Source: Cercis canadensis
Taxonomy: Eukaryota; Streptophyta; Magnoliopsida; Fabales; Fabaceae
Length of the DNA stretch: 64,000 bases
Direction: 5' to 3'
Assembly: GCA_003255065.1 (NCBI GenBank)
Contig: QAOA01000707.1
Span: 186,001-250,000, forward strand
Part shown: positions 46,640 through 58,967 of the stretch, one piece after another
Position numbering within the stretch: the stretch's first letter is position 1
Layout: each line of letters opens with the position of its first letter
Position numbers and translations under genes: made by a program
Notes under the pieces: generated by a model
Database searches by the model: none
What the model saw: the letters and a program-made list of their open reading frames with translations, nothing else
Told to the model about the DNA's origin: nothing

Positions 46640-49310
46640 TGCTCTGTTCTGCTTCATTTGCTGGAAAATGTGTTATCACTGTATCACACTCGTCTGCAAG
46701 TAGCTACAGCAGTTTTGAATAGGAATATGCTACTGTGTAATGAAATGAACACCTAATATAGAAAGTTGTAGGTGTGCTTTAGCTGGAAATCCAATGCCTT
46801 GTAATGCAGCCAACTTCTGTTAACCTTCTTAGTTGAGTTATTTAGACGTATTCTCAATATTTTAGGCTATAAAATGAAGAATAATGCCGTTTACACTGTC
46901 ATAGTGGTACTAAGTGGCACAATCTACACTCAATTGTAGTCTATCTATTTGTATGGCTAAGATATTGTTAGCAGTGTGAGTCAATGTAAAACAGAACCAG
47001 TGTAAGAATCATTTCTCTAAAACAAATCTTTAGGAAATAGGCTTCCATTTCTACCTTATGCTAAAGATTATGATTGCATTACGGATAACATTCTTTCGGC
47101 ACTTGTTTTAATTTGTCCTTTCTAATTAATTTCAGTAGCTTGATTTGAAAACATGGCATCTCCTGGGGGAATACCTTTCGCAATGGGGAGAAGATCCTCA
47201 GTGTGTATCCAAACGTTTGTTTTCAGTAATTAATAGCATTTATACGTTAGAAAACAATCAAAGCCCGTATTACGGAAAAGGTGAGATTTGAGTAGTTTGT
47301 AAAATATTTCAACTTCTGTGTTACTATGTGAAATTTTTTTTGTAAAATTCAATATTCCACAGCTAGAGTGTAGAGATTATGAAGGCCTTGTATCTTTAGT
47401 GCTTGATTTCGCTTTCAAATTTCAATGGTCTTCCTTTGTGGTATGAGGCAGGATCGTTCGTAATAGCACCAAAAATAGAATGAGGGCAGGCAAGGATAGT
47501 ATTAGCAAAACTGTATAATTAAGGTTGGTTATTGCCAGTAATGGTGAATTTTGATGGCCTACCTGCTGTAGCGCAGGGCTCAATAAAACGTGCAAAGAGA
47601 AGGACAGGACACTGGCTTAGATAACAGGAATAAACAGCAGCAGGTAGCAGGTGTAGAACCATGACTATATTCTTGTACCCCACTTTTCGGAATACTCTTT
47701 CTTTTCCTCACGTTTCCTGCGGCAAAGATCGTTAGATTCAAGTGCTGTTATTCTTATTCTTATCCATAACCATTTCCAATGACAATTCATAATGCCAAAA
47801 AACAGAACGTTGTGGAAATACAAAAACCAGTTTAATTTTCCTTTTCTTTTCTTGGGACTCCTAGTATTTTCTCCTTGAGTGGGAGTGGGATTATTTCAAT
47901 TCGGGTGGAGCCATTTTGTGCATTTGTACATAATTGTGATGGCAAGGTTATGTGGGTCCTAATTCATGATATTAGTAACACAACTCTTAATATGTCACAC
48001 CAAGATTCATAAGAGCCATTTCTCAATATTTAAGGTGTAACTTAGAGATGCGAAGACCTAATTAGACTAGATTCTTTTAGGCTCTGTCGTCCTCCCCCTC
48101 TTTTTCTCTCCATGATGATTCAGCTCATAGTTAGCAGTGGTCCAATCCAGTTATCATGGCAATTTGCAACGCAGCATGGCTCCACTTTCAATCAACTCTC
48201 ACGTATCACTTGTTCCATACTCAGTTTCCAGCACACTGTACAAGTACAGGTACGTGTACTATCAAATCCAAGCCCCACCGCCACGCCACCTTCCATGTGT
48301 CATGTGTGTTTCTTGTGGAGAGTTCATATATTGGACTTTGATACCAAATAGATGGATATAGTTAGATTTGTACTCAATTTGGTAGATGACTACTCCCTTT
48401 CAATTAGAAACAAAATGTTCCATCAGATGGTCAGAAATGAAATTCCCTTCATGCCTCACTTCTCTAATTTCCTAAATATAGACCCACATTCAGATGCCTT
48501 TCTCTATCTTTGCCCCCCATCATACTATGTATCAAGTGGAAGATTTTTTTCCCTTGGGTATCTTTTAGCGGCATAATATCAAGAGTGGTGTATATTAAAC
48601 CAAAACAACTCACACTTCATTCTAGTTTAGTTAGAATATATAATTGTACTTCATGATCATTAGCTATTTGTAATTTTATATGACTAATGATCATTCTGTT
48701 TCTAGTAGTTACATATTAACTACTGAGGATCACCAATCATACAAAACTTCAAATGGCCATTGATCAGTGAGTAAAGTAAAATAAAGTATAATTTTAAATT
48801 TCACTTAAAAATTCTTTTTATAATAATTCTCTCCAAAACTTTTTTTCTAAAAGGATGAGTCCATATTTATCAGAAAATGTGAGATATTGAGCAATGAATT
48901 TACCATTTGTCTATAAGTCCTCTCTTCATGGAGAGTAACAGCTACATGCAGCATAATATTAGGTGGGGGGTCCCTTCAGAGTAAGCTAGCTAGATGGAAA
49001 TTGAAAAGAGAATAGAGGGACAAGGGAAAATGAGATGAAATGATATATATTATTTTTAGATTTGTCCTCTTTAGCTTATTTTAATGTTTAGTCTAGTAAT
49101 TACCTATCATGTCTATGGGCATGGGAAAGCATAAGGTCCCCAGTTCTATCTAGGGTGTAAATGAGCCAAATTTAAATAAATATTTAGTATATACATTTGA
49201 TTTTAAGAGATTAAGCTTAAAACATCATAAAAATGGCACATATTTTTTCATTGTAAAGTGTAATTTTTTACATGACTAATATTGCGTAGGATTGAATTAA
49301 TTTTTAAAAT
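46640..49310. other. Gene-free region downstream of SF3B2
   Basis: Apart from the SF3B2 3' UTR (to about 46800) I see no supportable gene. Short overlapping frames at 48112-48576 have no protein-like features. No strong repeat was noticed. Confidence 0.45.
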
Positions 49311-49311
49311 A

Positions 49312-49522
49312 GAGTTAAATATCTTTTTTGTCACTAAATTATTTCTTAAATGTCAATTTTTGTGTCACTTTAATCTCGAGTAATTATATTGTCTGCCAAA
49401 TCAATTATCCGTAGCATCAAAATTGATTACTTAAATAACTAATTTGATGGACATAATAATTATTTGAGGACTAAAGTGACATTTAAGAAATAATTCAAAA
49501 ACAAAAAAAATGTATTTAACTC
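49312..49522. mobile_element. Foldback MITE, family F, copy 1
   Basis: It starts gagttaaata and ends tatttaactc. The arms, about 100 bp each, share attatttcttaaatgtca on the left with tgacatttaagaaataat on the right, and tttaatc with the inverted gactaaa. The element is nearly a perfect long hairpin without coding capacity. A second copy is at 52145-52398. Confidence 0.7.
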
Positions 49523-49739
49523 GTTACAACTTCTAAGGGTTTTCTTTTCCCAACTTCCACAATATCGGTTTGTTCAATGTATATTGCATGGTTAAAGGTA
49601 TTTGATGCAAAAGATTCAACGACAAATTCTCACACTCAACACCACCGTTAACATAACTTTCACATTTTTGTCACTTGTCTCATTATATCACTTTCAGGTT
49701 ATGAAACCTCAGAGAAATAGCACACTGCATGAAACACAA

Positions 49740-50878
49740 GCATGATTGGAAAAACACATATGCTTGTCCATAGTAATAATAATTTTGTTTAATTCCATAT
49801 TCTACCCTTTCCATAGCAAAATTACCTTAACCCCCATTTTCATAAAGTGTTACAACACTTCTTATCAAGCACTTCACAAAAAAAATTCTCCACAAGTCAT
49901 TAAATGAAGACTAATTGTAAGAGTTTTAAATAATTTACAAGAATTCATAGATTCAAACTCTAGTATCGCCATCATATAAAAACTATTAAAATAATACATT
50001 ACATAACACACAAGCTTGATTAGAGTTGTCAAAAGGGAGAATAATTTAATTTCCATATTCTACCTTTTCTATAGCAAAATTACTTTAACCCCCATGTGAA
50101 AAAGTGTTACAACACTTCTTATCAAGCATTTTACAGAAAATTTTCTGCACAAGTCATTAAATGCAGACTAATTGTAAGAGTTTTGAATAATTTATAAGAA
50201 GTCATAGATTCAAACTTTAGTATCACCGTCATATAAAAAATATTAAAATAATATATTACATAACACACAAACCTGATTGAAGTTGTCAAAAGGAAGAATA
50301 ATTTCATTTCCATATTCTACCTTTTCTATAGCAAAATTACTTTAACCCCCATGTGGAAAAGTGTTACAACACTTCTTATCAAGCATCTTACAGAAAAATT
50401 TTCTGCACAAGTCATTAAATGCAGACTAATTGTAAGAGTTTTGAATAATTTATAAGAAGTTGTAGATTCAAAATTTGGTATCACCGTCATATAAAAAATA
50501 ATACATTACATAACACACAAGCTTGATTGCAGTTGTCAAAAGGGGGAATAGTTTCATTTCCATATTCTACCTTTTCTATAGCAAAATTACTTTAACCCCC
50601 AAGTGGAAAAGTGTTACAACACTTCTTATCAAGCATCTTACAAAAAAATTTTCTGCACAAGTCATTAAATGCAGACTAATTGTAAGAGTTTTGAATAATT
50701 TATAAGAAGTCGTAGATTCAAACTTTAGTATCACCGTCATATTAAAAATAATACATTACATAAAACACAAGCTTGATTGGAGTTGTCAAAAGGGGGAATA
50801 ATTTCATTTCCATATTCTACCTTTTCTATAGCAAAATTACGTTAACCCCCATGTGGAAAAGTGTTACAACACTTCCCA
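49740..50878. repeat. Tandem array, 250-258-bp unit, about 4.3 copies
   Basis: The word catattctacc recurs at 49796, 50054, 50311, 50561 and 50811. Periods are therefore 258, 257, 250 and 250 bp. Each unit contains tagcaaaattac, taacccccat, gtgttacaacacttc, aagtcattaaatg, attgtaagagttt and acacaagcttgatt. The first unit is the most diverged. The last stops after acaacacttc. No open frame is conserved between units, so it is a local satellite-like expansion. Confidence 0.9.
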
Positions 50879-50879
50879 A

Positions 50880-52144
50880 ACAAGAGATTCATAGAAATTT
50901 CTCAGTAAGAACCAGAATAACATATATATAAATGGGTTGCTAAGAAAGAGAAAGCTTAATCTGAATATTAAAGTTTGAGAACATTCAGATGCAGCCTCAT
51001 AAGTATATGTGAAATAATGTACTAAGTAGCAGAACTGAGGAAGAAACTACCTAACAATTAAGCAACATCTTAATCAATTCCCAAAAGAATATAGACAAAC
51101 GTCAAATTTTGTCACGTACCCAATAAGATAAACAAAACCTAAAATAAACATCACAATCCATGTTCCAACCTGGAAGCATCAATTGCACAAGTGGTCCATC
51201 AGGTGGCCCAATCGTCCTGTAATGTCGTGACACGTGTGATTCCAATGGTACACAAATTATTCCCTCTTACACTAAACAATGCTAATTAATTAAATTCAGT
51301 GATTAGGGTTTATGAGTGGCTTATGGATCCACCAGCAACAGCAAGAGCCATCAAGAGATCGGCACGCGAATCTATTAATCGGATTCTTAATCTGATTTTT
51401 TAAGGATTAATTAGCCATGTTTGAATTGTTAATGTAAAGTAGTTTGATGGACTTAGGTGGCCTCTTAGTTGGACATAATAGACTCTTACATTACTTAATA
51501 GTTCAACTTAATTAATTAGATTAATCAATTCACTAAGTCATTTTCAAAATTGTCCGACAAACATTCTTTGTTTTGTCCTCTTCAATTTGCAGCAGTCACC
51601 ACACGAGAGACCCTTTACCTAACCAGCCGACCAAGATTGATTTTCCATGCACATATCCTCTTGAGATCAACCTTTAAAAAATGGTCAAATTTTAATTAAT
51701 TCTTTTAAAGCGTAATCTCATACCCTAATCGTGGCTTAATTATATATGTGCATGTGCCTTTTCTACACCTAATTCTCCTTTTCTGCTAATATTTGTGGAC
51801 CTAATTCTATCATGGCCAATTGGTACAAATTATGTTGTGATTTTCATTGGAAAAAAAAAAAAAAAAACCACGTACATGTACAATTCTTGTATTCAAAAAC
51901 CATGTATAATTGTATAAATGCCTCTATATACATATATATGAATTTAGGTAACTACACTAAAAATCTTCTATCAAAAGCAGATAATGTCAGCTATATATAT
52001 TAATGTACTTATACATTGTGAATACAAAGTATTATTCTTTTGTTTGTCATTCATAAAACTTCAAGTGTAAGATTTTACTAGTCATGCCTCTTCAATTGTC
52101 AATTTGATCTAATTTAGTATTTAATATTTCGGATTTCTTTTTCA
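50880..52144. other. Gene-free stretch
   Basis: AT-rich sequence with an A run at 51851-51866. I see no gene, structured RNA or strong repeat here. Confidence 0.4.
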
Positions 52145-52398
52145 GTAAAATATATTTTTTGTCATTGTATTATTTCTTAAATGTCACTTTAGTTATTGAT
52201 TTATTTTTTGTGTCACTTTAATCTTCAAATAATCACATTGTTTGCTAAATCAATCATCTGTTGTGTAAAAAATAATCATTTAAAAGATTGATTTAACGGG
52301 TAAAATAATTATTTGAGGATTAAATTGACACAAAAAATAAATTAAAGATTAAAGTGACGTTTGAGAAATAATTAAAAAATAAAAAATATATTTAACTC
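52145..52398. mobile_element. Foldback MITE, family F, copy 2
   Basis: It shares terminal and internal sequence with 49312-49522. It has tattatttcttaaatgtcac on the left and gtgacgtttgagaaataatt on the right, aatcttcaaataatca with tgaggattaaattga, and the end atatttaactc. Its left terminal bases are altered (cagtaaaata). The centre is longer than in copy 1. Confidence 0.7.
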
Positions 52399-52399
52399 T

Positions 52400-54110
52400 T
52401 TTTTTTAAAAAAAAAAAAATTATTAATACCAAACGTAGTTCACACTACTATATATGTTCCTATCACATTAAAAATCAAAGGCTTCTTTATAACACTAGTT
52501 TTTCTTTGACCAAATCCACATCTAGAGTGCCGGCTACTATATCCATTGTATGAAAAATATGTTTTCAGACATTCAAATTTGGCACCACCAATCATTTGAG
52601 TTATCTTGATTCTTTAATGTTTTCATTATTTAAACCACATTTTACACCAGCTTTTTGTGTTTTTTGTTTTTTTCTGAATTTACGAAATTTTAAATAATTA
52701 ATTAATATTTCATTTTAACAAGATATAGTGCTTAATTAATTTTTTTAAATTGAAACTTGAGTTACACAACAAAGCTGCATTATTCTACTCCTTCTTAAGA
52801 AGAGCTAAACCTAGAACATCCAAATCAGAATATTCAATGCTTAACTACTAGAGAGCTTTTTTTCAAAGCATCACTTTAACTTCTTCACTTACCACATTAG
52901 ATAACTCATTTATCAATCTCAGTCTCACATGTGCATTGAATTTTAGGCTAACCTCTTAAAAACGGTGCAGTTTGAATTCCATAAAAAAATTTCCCTTGTT
53001 TTGAAAACTTGTGAGTGAGATTCAAATTATTTGACTGAGGGTGGTTGTGATGTCTCTAGCAGTCAAATTCTATTGATGTACTTAATTACCTCTCACTCAG
53101 GTAAATAATTGCTAAAACTCAAATCAACCTCTCTATAATCCAAACAAATCCTCTCAAAAGCTGCACCAAACTTTCTTCTTGGCAAAACAAAATCAAGCAC
53201 AGTATCAATTTCAACTTTTACAGTTATGAACAAATTATGAGGGCCACAATCCATAGCCTCTTCATTTTAAAATTTTATGCTCTAGCCATTAGAAAATTGA
53301 TATTTTTTTCAAATCTTTTTTTCTTTTTTTAGTATCTACAAATTTTAGGGATGAAGGACTAAGATAGGGGAAAATATGTTTAGATGGAAACATTTTTTTT
53401 TTTTCGAGTTTAAACTCGTCATCTTTTATTGATAGAGCATCTATTGATTCATGCGTCATATCAGCTAATGTTTATTGTCAATATTTTTACAAAATTTTTG
53501 TTATAAAAGTCTACAAAACTATAAATATGTCACGCATAGTTAAATTCAGATTACGCAACATGCTGAATATTATAACACAAAGTTCGTCTATGATCTTTAG
53601 CATTACTTGTAGACATTATATATGGATGCTGCTTCAATGAACACCCATAAACGTGAGACTTACACGTGCATGGAACACATACATAATGCCCAACTTGCAA
53701 CATGTAATCACATGACCATAGGCCCATAGATCACCACCACCTCTATTCTTTCCTTATGTCCCACAAGAAACCATGTGTTGCCAACTGTTTTTAACCTCAC
53801 TAAAAATCTTAGGTCCCACTATTACCACCTCCCTCTTTCCCCCAATGAACCAATCTATTTAGAAAAACAAATTTAGCCCATGGACCGTAGTGTACTTCTT
53901 CCCTTCTTTTTTGCCAACTTTGTATTGGTGGCTAAGTCTACTTAAATTATTATAGGCTCAGCATCATGCACATATACGTTCCTTTAACAATCCAAAAGAC
54001 ATAGAGCACTATCAACGGCCTAGAACATTCCACGTGTCAGTCTCCCACCTTCACCTTAAGGGTTAAGTATCTCCCCCTCTTTTCTTCTTCTATAATAGTT
54101 GTGTGGAGAA
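52400..54110. other. Upstream region of the Dof gene
   Basis: No gene is supported. The part from about 53600 onward has lower repeat content. It holds cacgtg-type words (acacgtgcatgg near 53662, ccacgtgtca near 54031), which are possible G-box-like sites, and a tctataatagt near 54090 that could serve as a TATA box for the Dof transcript. These are motif sightings only. Confidence 0.35.
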
Positions 54111-54570
54111 GGAAGAAAATTGAACTCTATAGTTTTGCATCAATTTTATAGGATTGCCTCCACTACTACTACTACACCCCACAAGTAGCAATCAAAACCC
54201 TCTTCACCATACACAAGTTCAAGTAATTCTTGCTCATCATCTTGTTATAATTATTGTTCCTTTTACAGGTAGATAAGATCATAAATAGGTATTAAACATA
54301 GACAGATTAGATTAAAGACATGCTCACTTCTTCTCAGCTTCGTAGCTGTTTCTTTCTCTTGAGCAACTCCCAATCACCAATTTCCCTACACAAAATTTGG
54401 ATTGTTAGCAGCAATTTGATCCTATTGTCATCTTTCAGATTGATTTCTCTTCTTGCACCTCGATCAAAGGGCTAAAAGTTGGTAACTTTTTTTATCTGAT
54501 TCCATAGAAGAAATAGTGTTTGATCTTATTGGATTCTGGGTATTGGTGTTGAGAGTGAATTGAGATAGAT

Positions 54571-55509
54571 ATGGGTTTGAGTTCTAAGCAGGTTTCAAGC
54601 AGTGGCCTTGATTGGAACCAGACCTTATTGCAAGCTCAAGACTTGGAGCTGCCAAAGCCTACTCCTCCACCGATGAGGAAACAACAACAACAAACCCAGC
54701 AGCAATCAGAGGCTTTGAAGTGCCCGAGATGTGATTCTGCGAACACCAAATTTTGCTACTACAACAACTACAACAGGTCACAGCCTCGCCATTTCTGCAG
54801 AACTTGCAAGAGGCACTGGACAAAGGGGGGAACTTTACGCAATGTTCCTGTTGGTGGTGGCCGGAAAAACAAAAGGGTAAAAAAATCAACCAATGCAACC
54901 TCTTCTACCACCACCACCTCTACTAGTACAACCACCGTGGCCAACACCGCTTCAATTGGCAATTTGGATGCTGGGTTGAACTTGAATACCCACATGGCAA
55001 TTCATCCTCCTCAGCAAAGGCAGAGTCTTTCTCTTGCAGTTGGTGATCAGAAAAACATGCCTCCCTCTCTCTATCAAACTCTGATTCGTCCACCATCTCT
55101 GCTGCCACAGCATAATAATCTGATGAATACCAGAAACTTAGAAAGCAAAGATTTTGGTACTCCACATAATGGTATCTTTCTGGGTTCAACTACTCTGCCT
55201 CTTCCTCAAAATCGAAACTTGCACTTTCCCTTCTCATCCTCAGCCTCTTTTGACACAAACCCATGTTCAGTTACAACCTCTTTGAGATCCTCCAGTGTTT
55301 ATAACTATGGGGAAGAGCTTAAAACAGTGGAGGAGCCAACCATCAACAGCCTATTGACCTGCACAAGTGGCACTAACACACAGCCTTGGGAGATGCCTGC
55401 AACAAGTGGTGGCATGGAAATGTCAAATTATTGGAGTTGGGAGGATTTGGATTCTTTGGTCTCAACTGATCTAAATGTTCCATGGGAGGATTCTGATTTA
55501 AAGCCCTGA
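54571..55509 (+). CDS. Dof-type zinc finger transcription factor (DOF1.4-like)
   Basis: Single-exon coding region, 312 residues. The N-terminus [20 protein letters not shown] is followed by a Gln-rich stretch (36-46). The Dof finger has Cys at 51, 54, 76 and 79 (CPRC, 21 residues, CRTC). Conserved Dof words are [37 protein letters not shown], then basic KRVKKS, which may be the nuclear signal. The remainder is Ser/Thr/Asn rich and ends [20 protein letters not shown], a short Trp/acidic motif typical of plant Dof C-termini. Dof proteins bind AAAG cores and regulate transcription, often in vascular or guard-cell programmes. DOF1.4-like is my best subgroup guess from the N-terminus, not a firm assignment. 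A long 5' leader from about 54110 is likely. Confidence 0.93.
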   Translation: MGLSSKQVSSSGLDWNQTLLQAQDLELPKPTPPPMRKQQQQTQQQSEALKCPRCDSANTKFCYYNNYNRSQPRHFCRTCKRHWTKGGTLRNVPVGGGRKNKRVKKSTNATSSTTTTSTSTTTVANTASIGNLDAGLNLNTHMAIHPPQQRQSLSLAVGDQKNMPPSLYQTLIRPPSLLPQHNNLMNTRNLESKDFGTPHNGIFLGSTTLPLPQNRNLHFPFSSSASFDTNPCSVTTSLRSSSVYNYGEELKTVEEPTINSLLTCTSGTNTQPWEMPATSGGMEMSNYWSWEDLDSLVSTDLNVPWEDSDLKP

Positions 55510-55977
55510 AGAAGAGGAAGAAGAAGAAGAAAATGGTAGCATATACTAGTGTCCATAGATTAATTATTTATTGGGTGTTTTACTTTTTTGTGTTTTTCAT
55601 ACAGGTTAGTAAGTGTTCTTGTTTTCAGATGGAGAATCCTGTGATGGGTTTTTTTTTCTCAAAACATGTAATTCTCACAAAAGAGCTGTATTTGGAGCTG
55701 TCTTTTTTAGTTTCAGCTTCAGCTTCAAGCAAGAGGGTCCAATTAATTGTAACCCACTCTGTTTTGTTTGCCTCTTTGGCCTTCTCTCTTATCATTTTCC
55801 TCTAATCTCTAATAAAATGTTATTAATGTATGTAAGTAGTGTTTGCATTTTTCATCAGTAGAGGATTTTCTTTTGTTTTAGATGTGAGTGCTTTGTGATG
55901 GAGATAACTACAGATATGGGGTCTGCTCCAGCAAAACTGAACTGACAGAATGTGATGGAAGATGCTTGTGGATATGT

Positions 55978-56014
<37 letters not shown>

Positions 56015-58050
56015 TATGTATATGTTGGAATCATATTACATGGATTTGGTTGCTCTTGATTCATCACCTCTTGTTGAGAATCATTCTTTCCTCTTGGGTC
56101 TGGAAGAATTCTACTAGTAAAGTGGTTTATTTATGTTCTGTTTAATATCTTAGAATAATTATCTTACTTGGACAATTCTTAGATTAGTTATCTTACATAG
56201 ATTTATAAAAGATTTATTTGGTTTTTTTTTTTTTTTTTCATTTTATTACATTCATGAGTTGTATAATAACTTGAATCAATGAACTATGATACCTAGTTAA
56301 TTCTCCAAATATGTCGACCACTTGAGCTAAGCTGTAGTGGCTAGATGAATTTATTTGAATTACTATTGTCTCACTAGAATATTTTTCTTTACATAGTGAA
56401 TCATCAGTATAATTGTGTAATTATATGAATTCATATAATTTCCTTAGAACATTTTTTGAAAAAATAAATAAAACTTAGTTGGAATCATCCGTATAATTGT
56501 GTATTTATCTATTTTTAGAAAATATTTTTTAAAAAAATTAGTTGGAANATATTTTTTAAAAAAATTAGGTGGAATCACTAGTATAATTGTGCATTGTGTT
56601 AGATTGAAATTTAAAAATTATGTAAACAATATTACTCTTTTAATTTTATTTTATTTTTGTCAATAGATAGGCACTAAAGATATGAGGGATGAAAATTCGA
56701 ATTCGAAATCTTAATATTTTTAAGAGATTCTTAAATTAATTGTACTTCGTGTGCTTGTGTACTATTTTAATTCATTCCTTAAAAATGTTTATTGGCTTTA
56801 TTATATTATTATGTGGTTTTTCAGTTGAAATCATGTTTTCCCCTTTGTTCTTGATTAGGAATCTTGGGTCACCATTGCAATTTATTTCTGCTTGACGTTT
56901 TCTCTATTATTGCAGAGCTATCATGCATGGTAGACCCATTTAATCTATGTAATTTTATATAGAGAATATTATTCTCAAAGTTCTGAAAATGCAATGGATC
57001 TAATTTCAATCTAAAAATGTTCCAAAATCCTCTTTTTTCTTTTGTCCTTAAATAGAGAAAATTAAATTTAGTAATTAGGAATATTAGGAAAATGGAAAAA
57101 TTAAATCTGAGATATGAACCTCATAGAAAATCACATCAACCAGTTAAACTTTGCATACTATATCTTTCAAAATCATCCTATTATATTGATCTAAAATCAA
57201 TCTAGACTAATTTGGTGAATCATAAGCAATGAATTGAAGAAACTATTAAATTTGCATTTCAATAATTTGAGGCATTAGTTGACAGCTTTTTCACTTTATG
57301 CATGTGAAGCCTATCTTCTTTTGGGGTTTAAAGGCTTATAACCAGCTGCAACAATCATCTTGCTTAGATACGCATGAGCTTTCTCTAATATTATCAGATT
57401 CTTTGGCCATTTACAAGTCCACATGACATGAGGAGTTGCGCCTTAATCAACTCTGCCCTTAAGCCACCTTGCAACTAATTAGCATCATAATGTTTTTTTT
57501 TTTTTTTTTGGGTTTTTGTTTTGATAGGTAGCAAAAGAACCTGGCTTGAACCTGGAAAGTGAGAAGAACAACCTTAAAGACTGCCGAGAAGTGGTGCCAT
57601 TGCACCAAAGACTCTTCTTCACATAAGAAAGCATTACATTAATGAAATAAATGCAAGTCCAGAGTAGCAGTAGACCTCCTACTACAAATTAAGAAGCTTA
57701 AATGAAGGGCCAAATTAAACTTGTGTTTCACTTTCAATGTATGTATAAAATCTTGGATTTGGTTCAATTCTCACCGACTATGACTAAATTCCTTTTTCTC
57801 TTGACATAAATAATGTAATCCAATTGATAAAGATTCTCAGAAAGCCAAAAGGACAATTGTCTTGAATGATTTAATTTGTACTATTCATCTAAACTATAAA
57901 AAAGTTTTCATGCGCACATGTCACATTCTCATTCATCTCTAGTTTGCGTATCTAACTTTAAATATATAGCACAGATATGACTTTTGTGGAGCTCTAAACA
58001 GAATCCTTCACCTTCACTAACAGTTGGACAACAAATACTAGAATCTCTTT
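55510..58050. other. Gene-free region downstream of the Dof gene
   Basis: It contains the Dof 3' UTR, an (AT)n microsatellite at 55982-56012, T runs near 56222-56238 and 57493-57508, and a 26-base direct repeat with one mismatch around the N at 56548 (56522-56547 / 56549-56574). No gene is supported. Confidence 0.5.
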
Positions 58051-58056
58051 GCTTTT

Positions 58057-58140
58057 TCACGAGGGGGGGCAGATGGCAATGACACACCAAGCAACTACCA
58101 TGGCCACACAAGCACATCCTTCAAATGGATAACCTTCCAT
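58057..58140 (-). CDS. Possible 27-residue hydrophobic micro-ORF
   Basis: The minus strand reads ATG at 58140 to TGA at 58057. The product starts MEGYPFEGCACVAMVVAWCV and ends in a short Pro-Pro-Ser tail. It is Cys-rich and hydrophobic, like a single short membrane segment. I know no matching family. The four-cysteine-plus-helix look is loosely like small Cys-rich membrane peptides but lacks the CYSTM pattern. It may be chance or an exon of an unmodelled transcript. Confidence 0.2.
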   Translation of the reverse strand: MEGYPFEGCACVAMVVAWCVIAICPPS

Positions 58141-58967
58141 GATGCCTGTTCTTCAGATTATAGTGAGGGTAACTAATTGCCAATCAATGCTGAAATAGGT
58201 AAAAAGAATGAAAACGTGAGTTGCAAGGCAAGTGTTTAGACTCTCTCAATACTAGAAGGCTAGCAGGTAGGGGAAGGACAATAATTCAAGGCATGCTCCC
58301 TCACTGAAAAACAAGGTAGAGTCAAAGAGCTTAGGTAATTCTAAACTTCATGCCCCACTAATATATTGACCCCAACCTATTGTAGACTATCTGCTTATGT
58401 AATTACTTACCCCAGGGGAAGAAGGACCTCTAGAGCATTTATTCTAAGAGGCTAAAATTTCAAACAAATAATGCCAATTGCACTATTCTTACATTTCAGT
58501 ACAATTATACAAGTGACTCCATCAAAGTTTAATTAAGTGAAGTCTAATTAAGTGCAGTCGAAGCCATTTAAATTCAGATGGAGGTTACAATTGTGAATGT
58601 AGTAGCATGAGTGGTCCTTTCCAAGAGAACATGGTTACTTAGAGGGACACACAAAACATAGATTAGTTCAAGAGTAATCACATATAAACAACTATTTTCC
58701 ATAAACTTTTCACAACAGTCAAGCGCGGCAAAATATTAAATTAGGTAGTCCTACTTGTTTCTGTCTTAACTCAGATTTTACCACACAAGACAAAGTATGC
58801 AACAATTGGTCATGGAAATATCATTTTCCATAGTTCAAATTAAACATTGAAGTCTTCAACAACTAAAATCCATAATTTATGTAGTTCTGCACATATAGTA
58901 AGAATTCAAATTCACAGAATGTAAGCCAACTTCAATAAGTGCTTCACCCACTCCTAATTGGGAGAAA

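Noticed and set aside
48112..48576. Several overlapping frames downstream of SF3B2
   Set aside because: No start context, domain or homology could be recognised, and three frames are equally open over the same bases.
49740..50878. CRISPR-like or functional repeat array
   Set aside because: Units are directly tandem, about 250 bp long, without unique spacers, in a plant nuclear genome. It is a satellite-type repeat.
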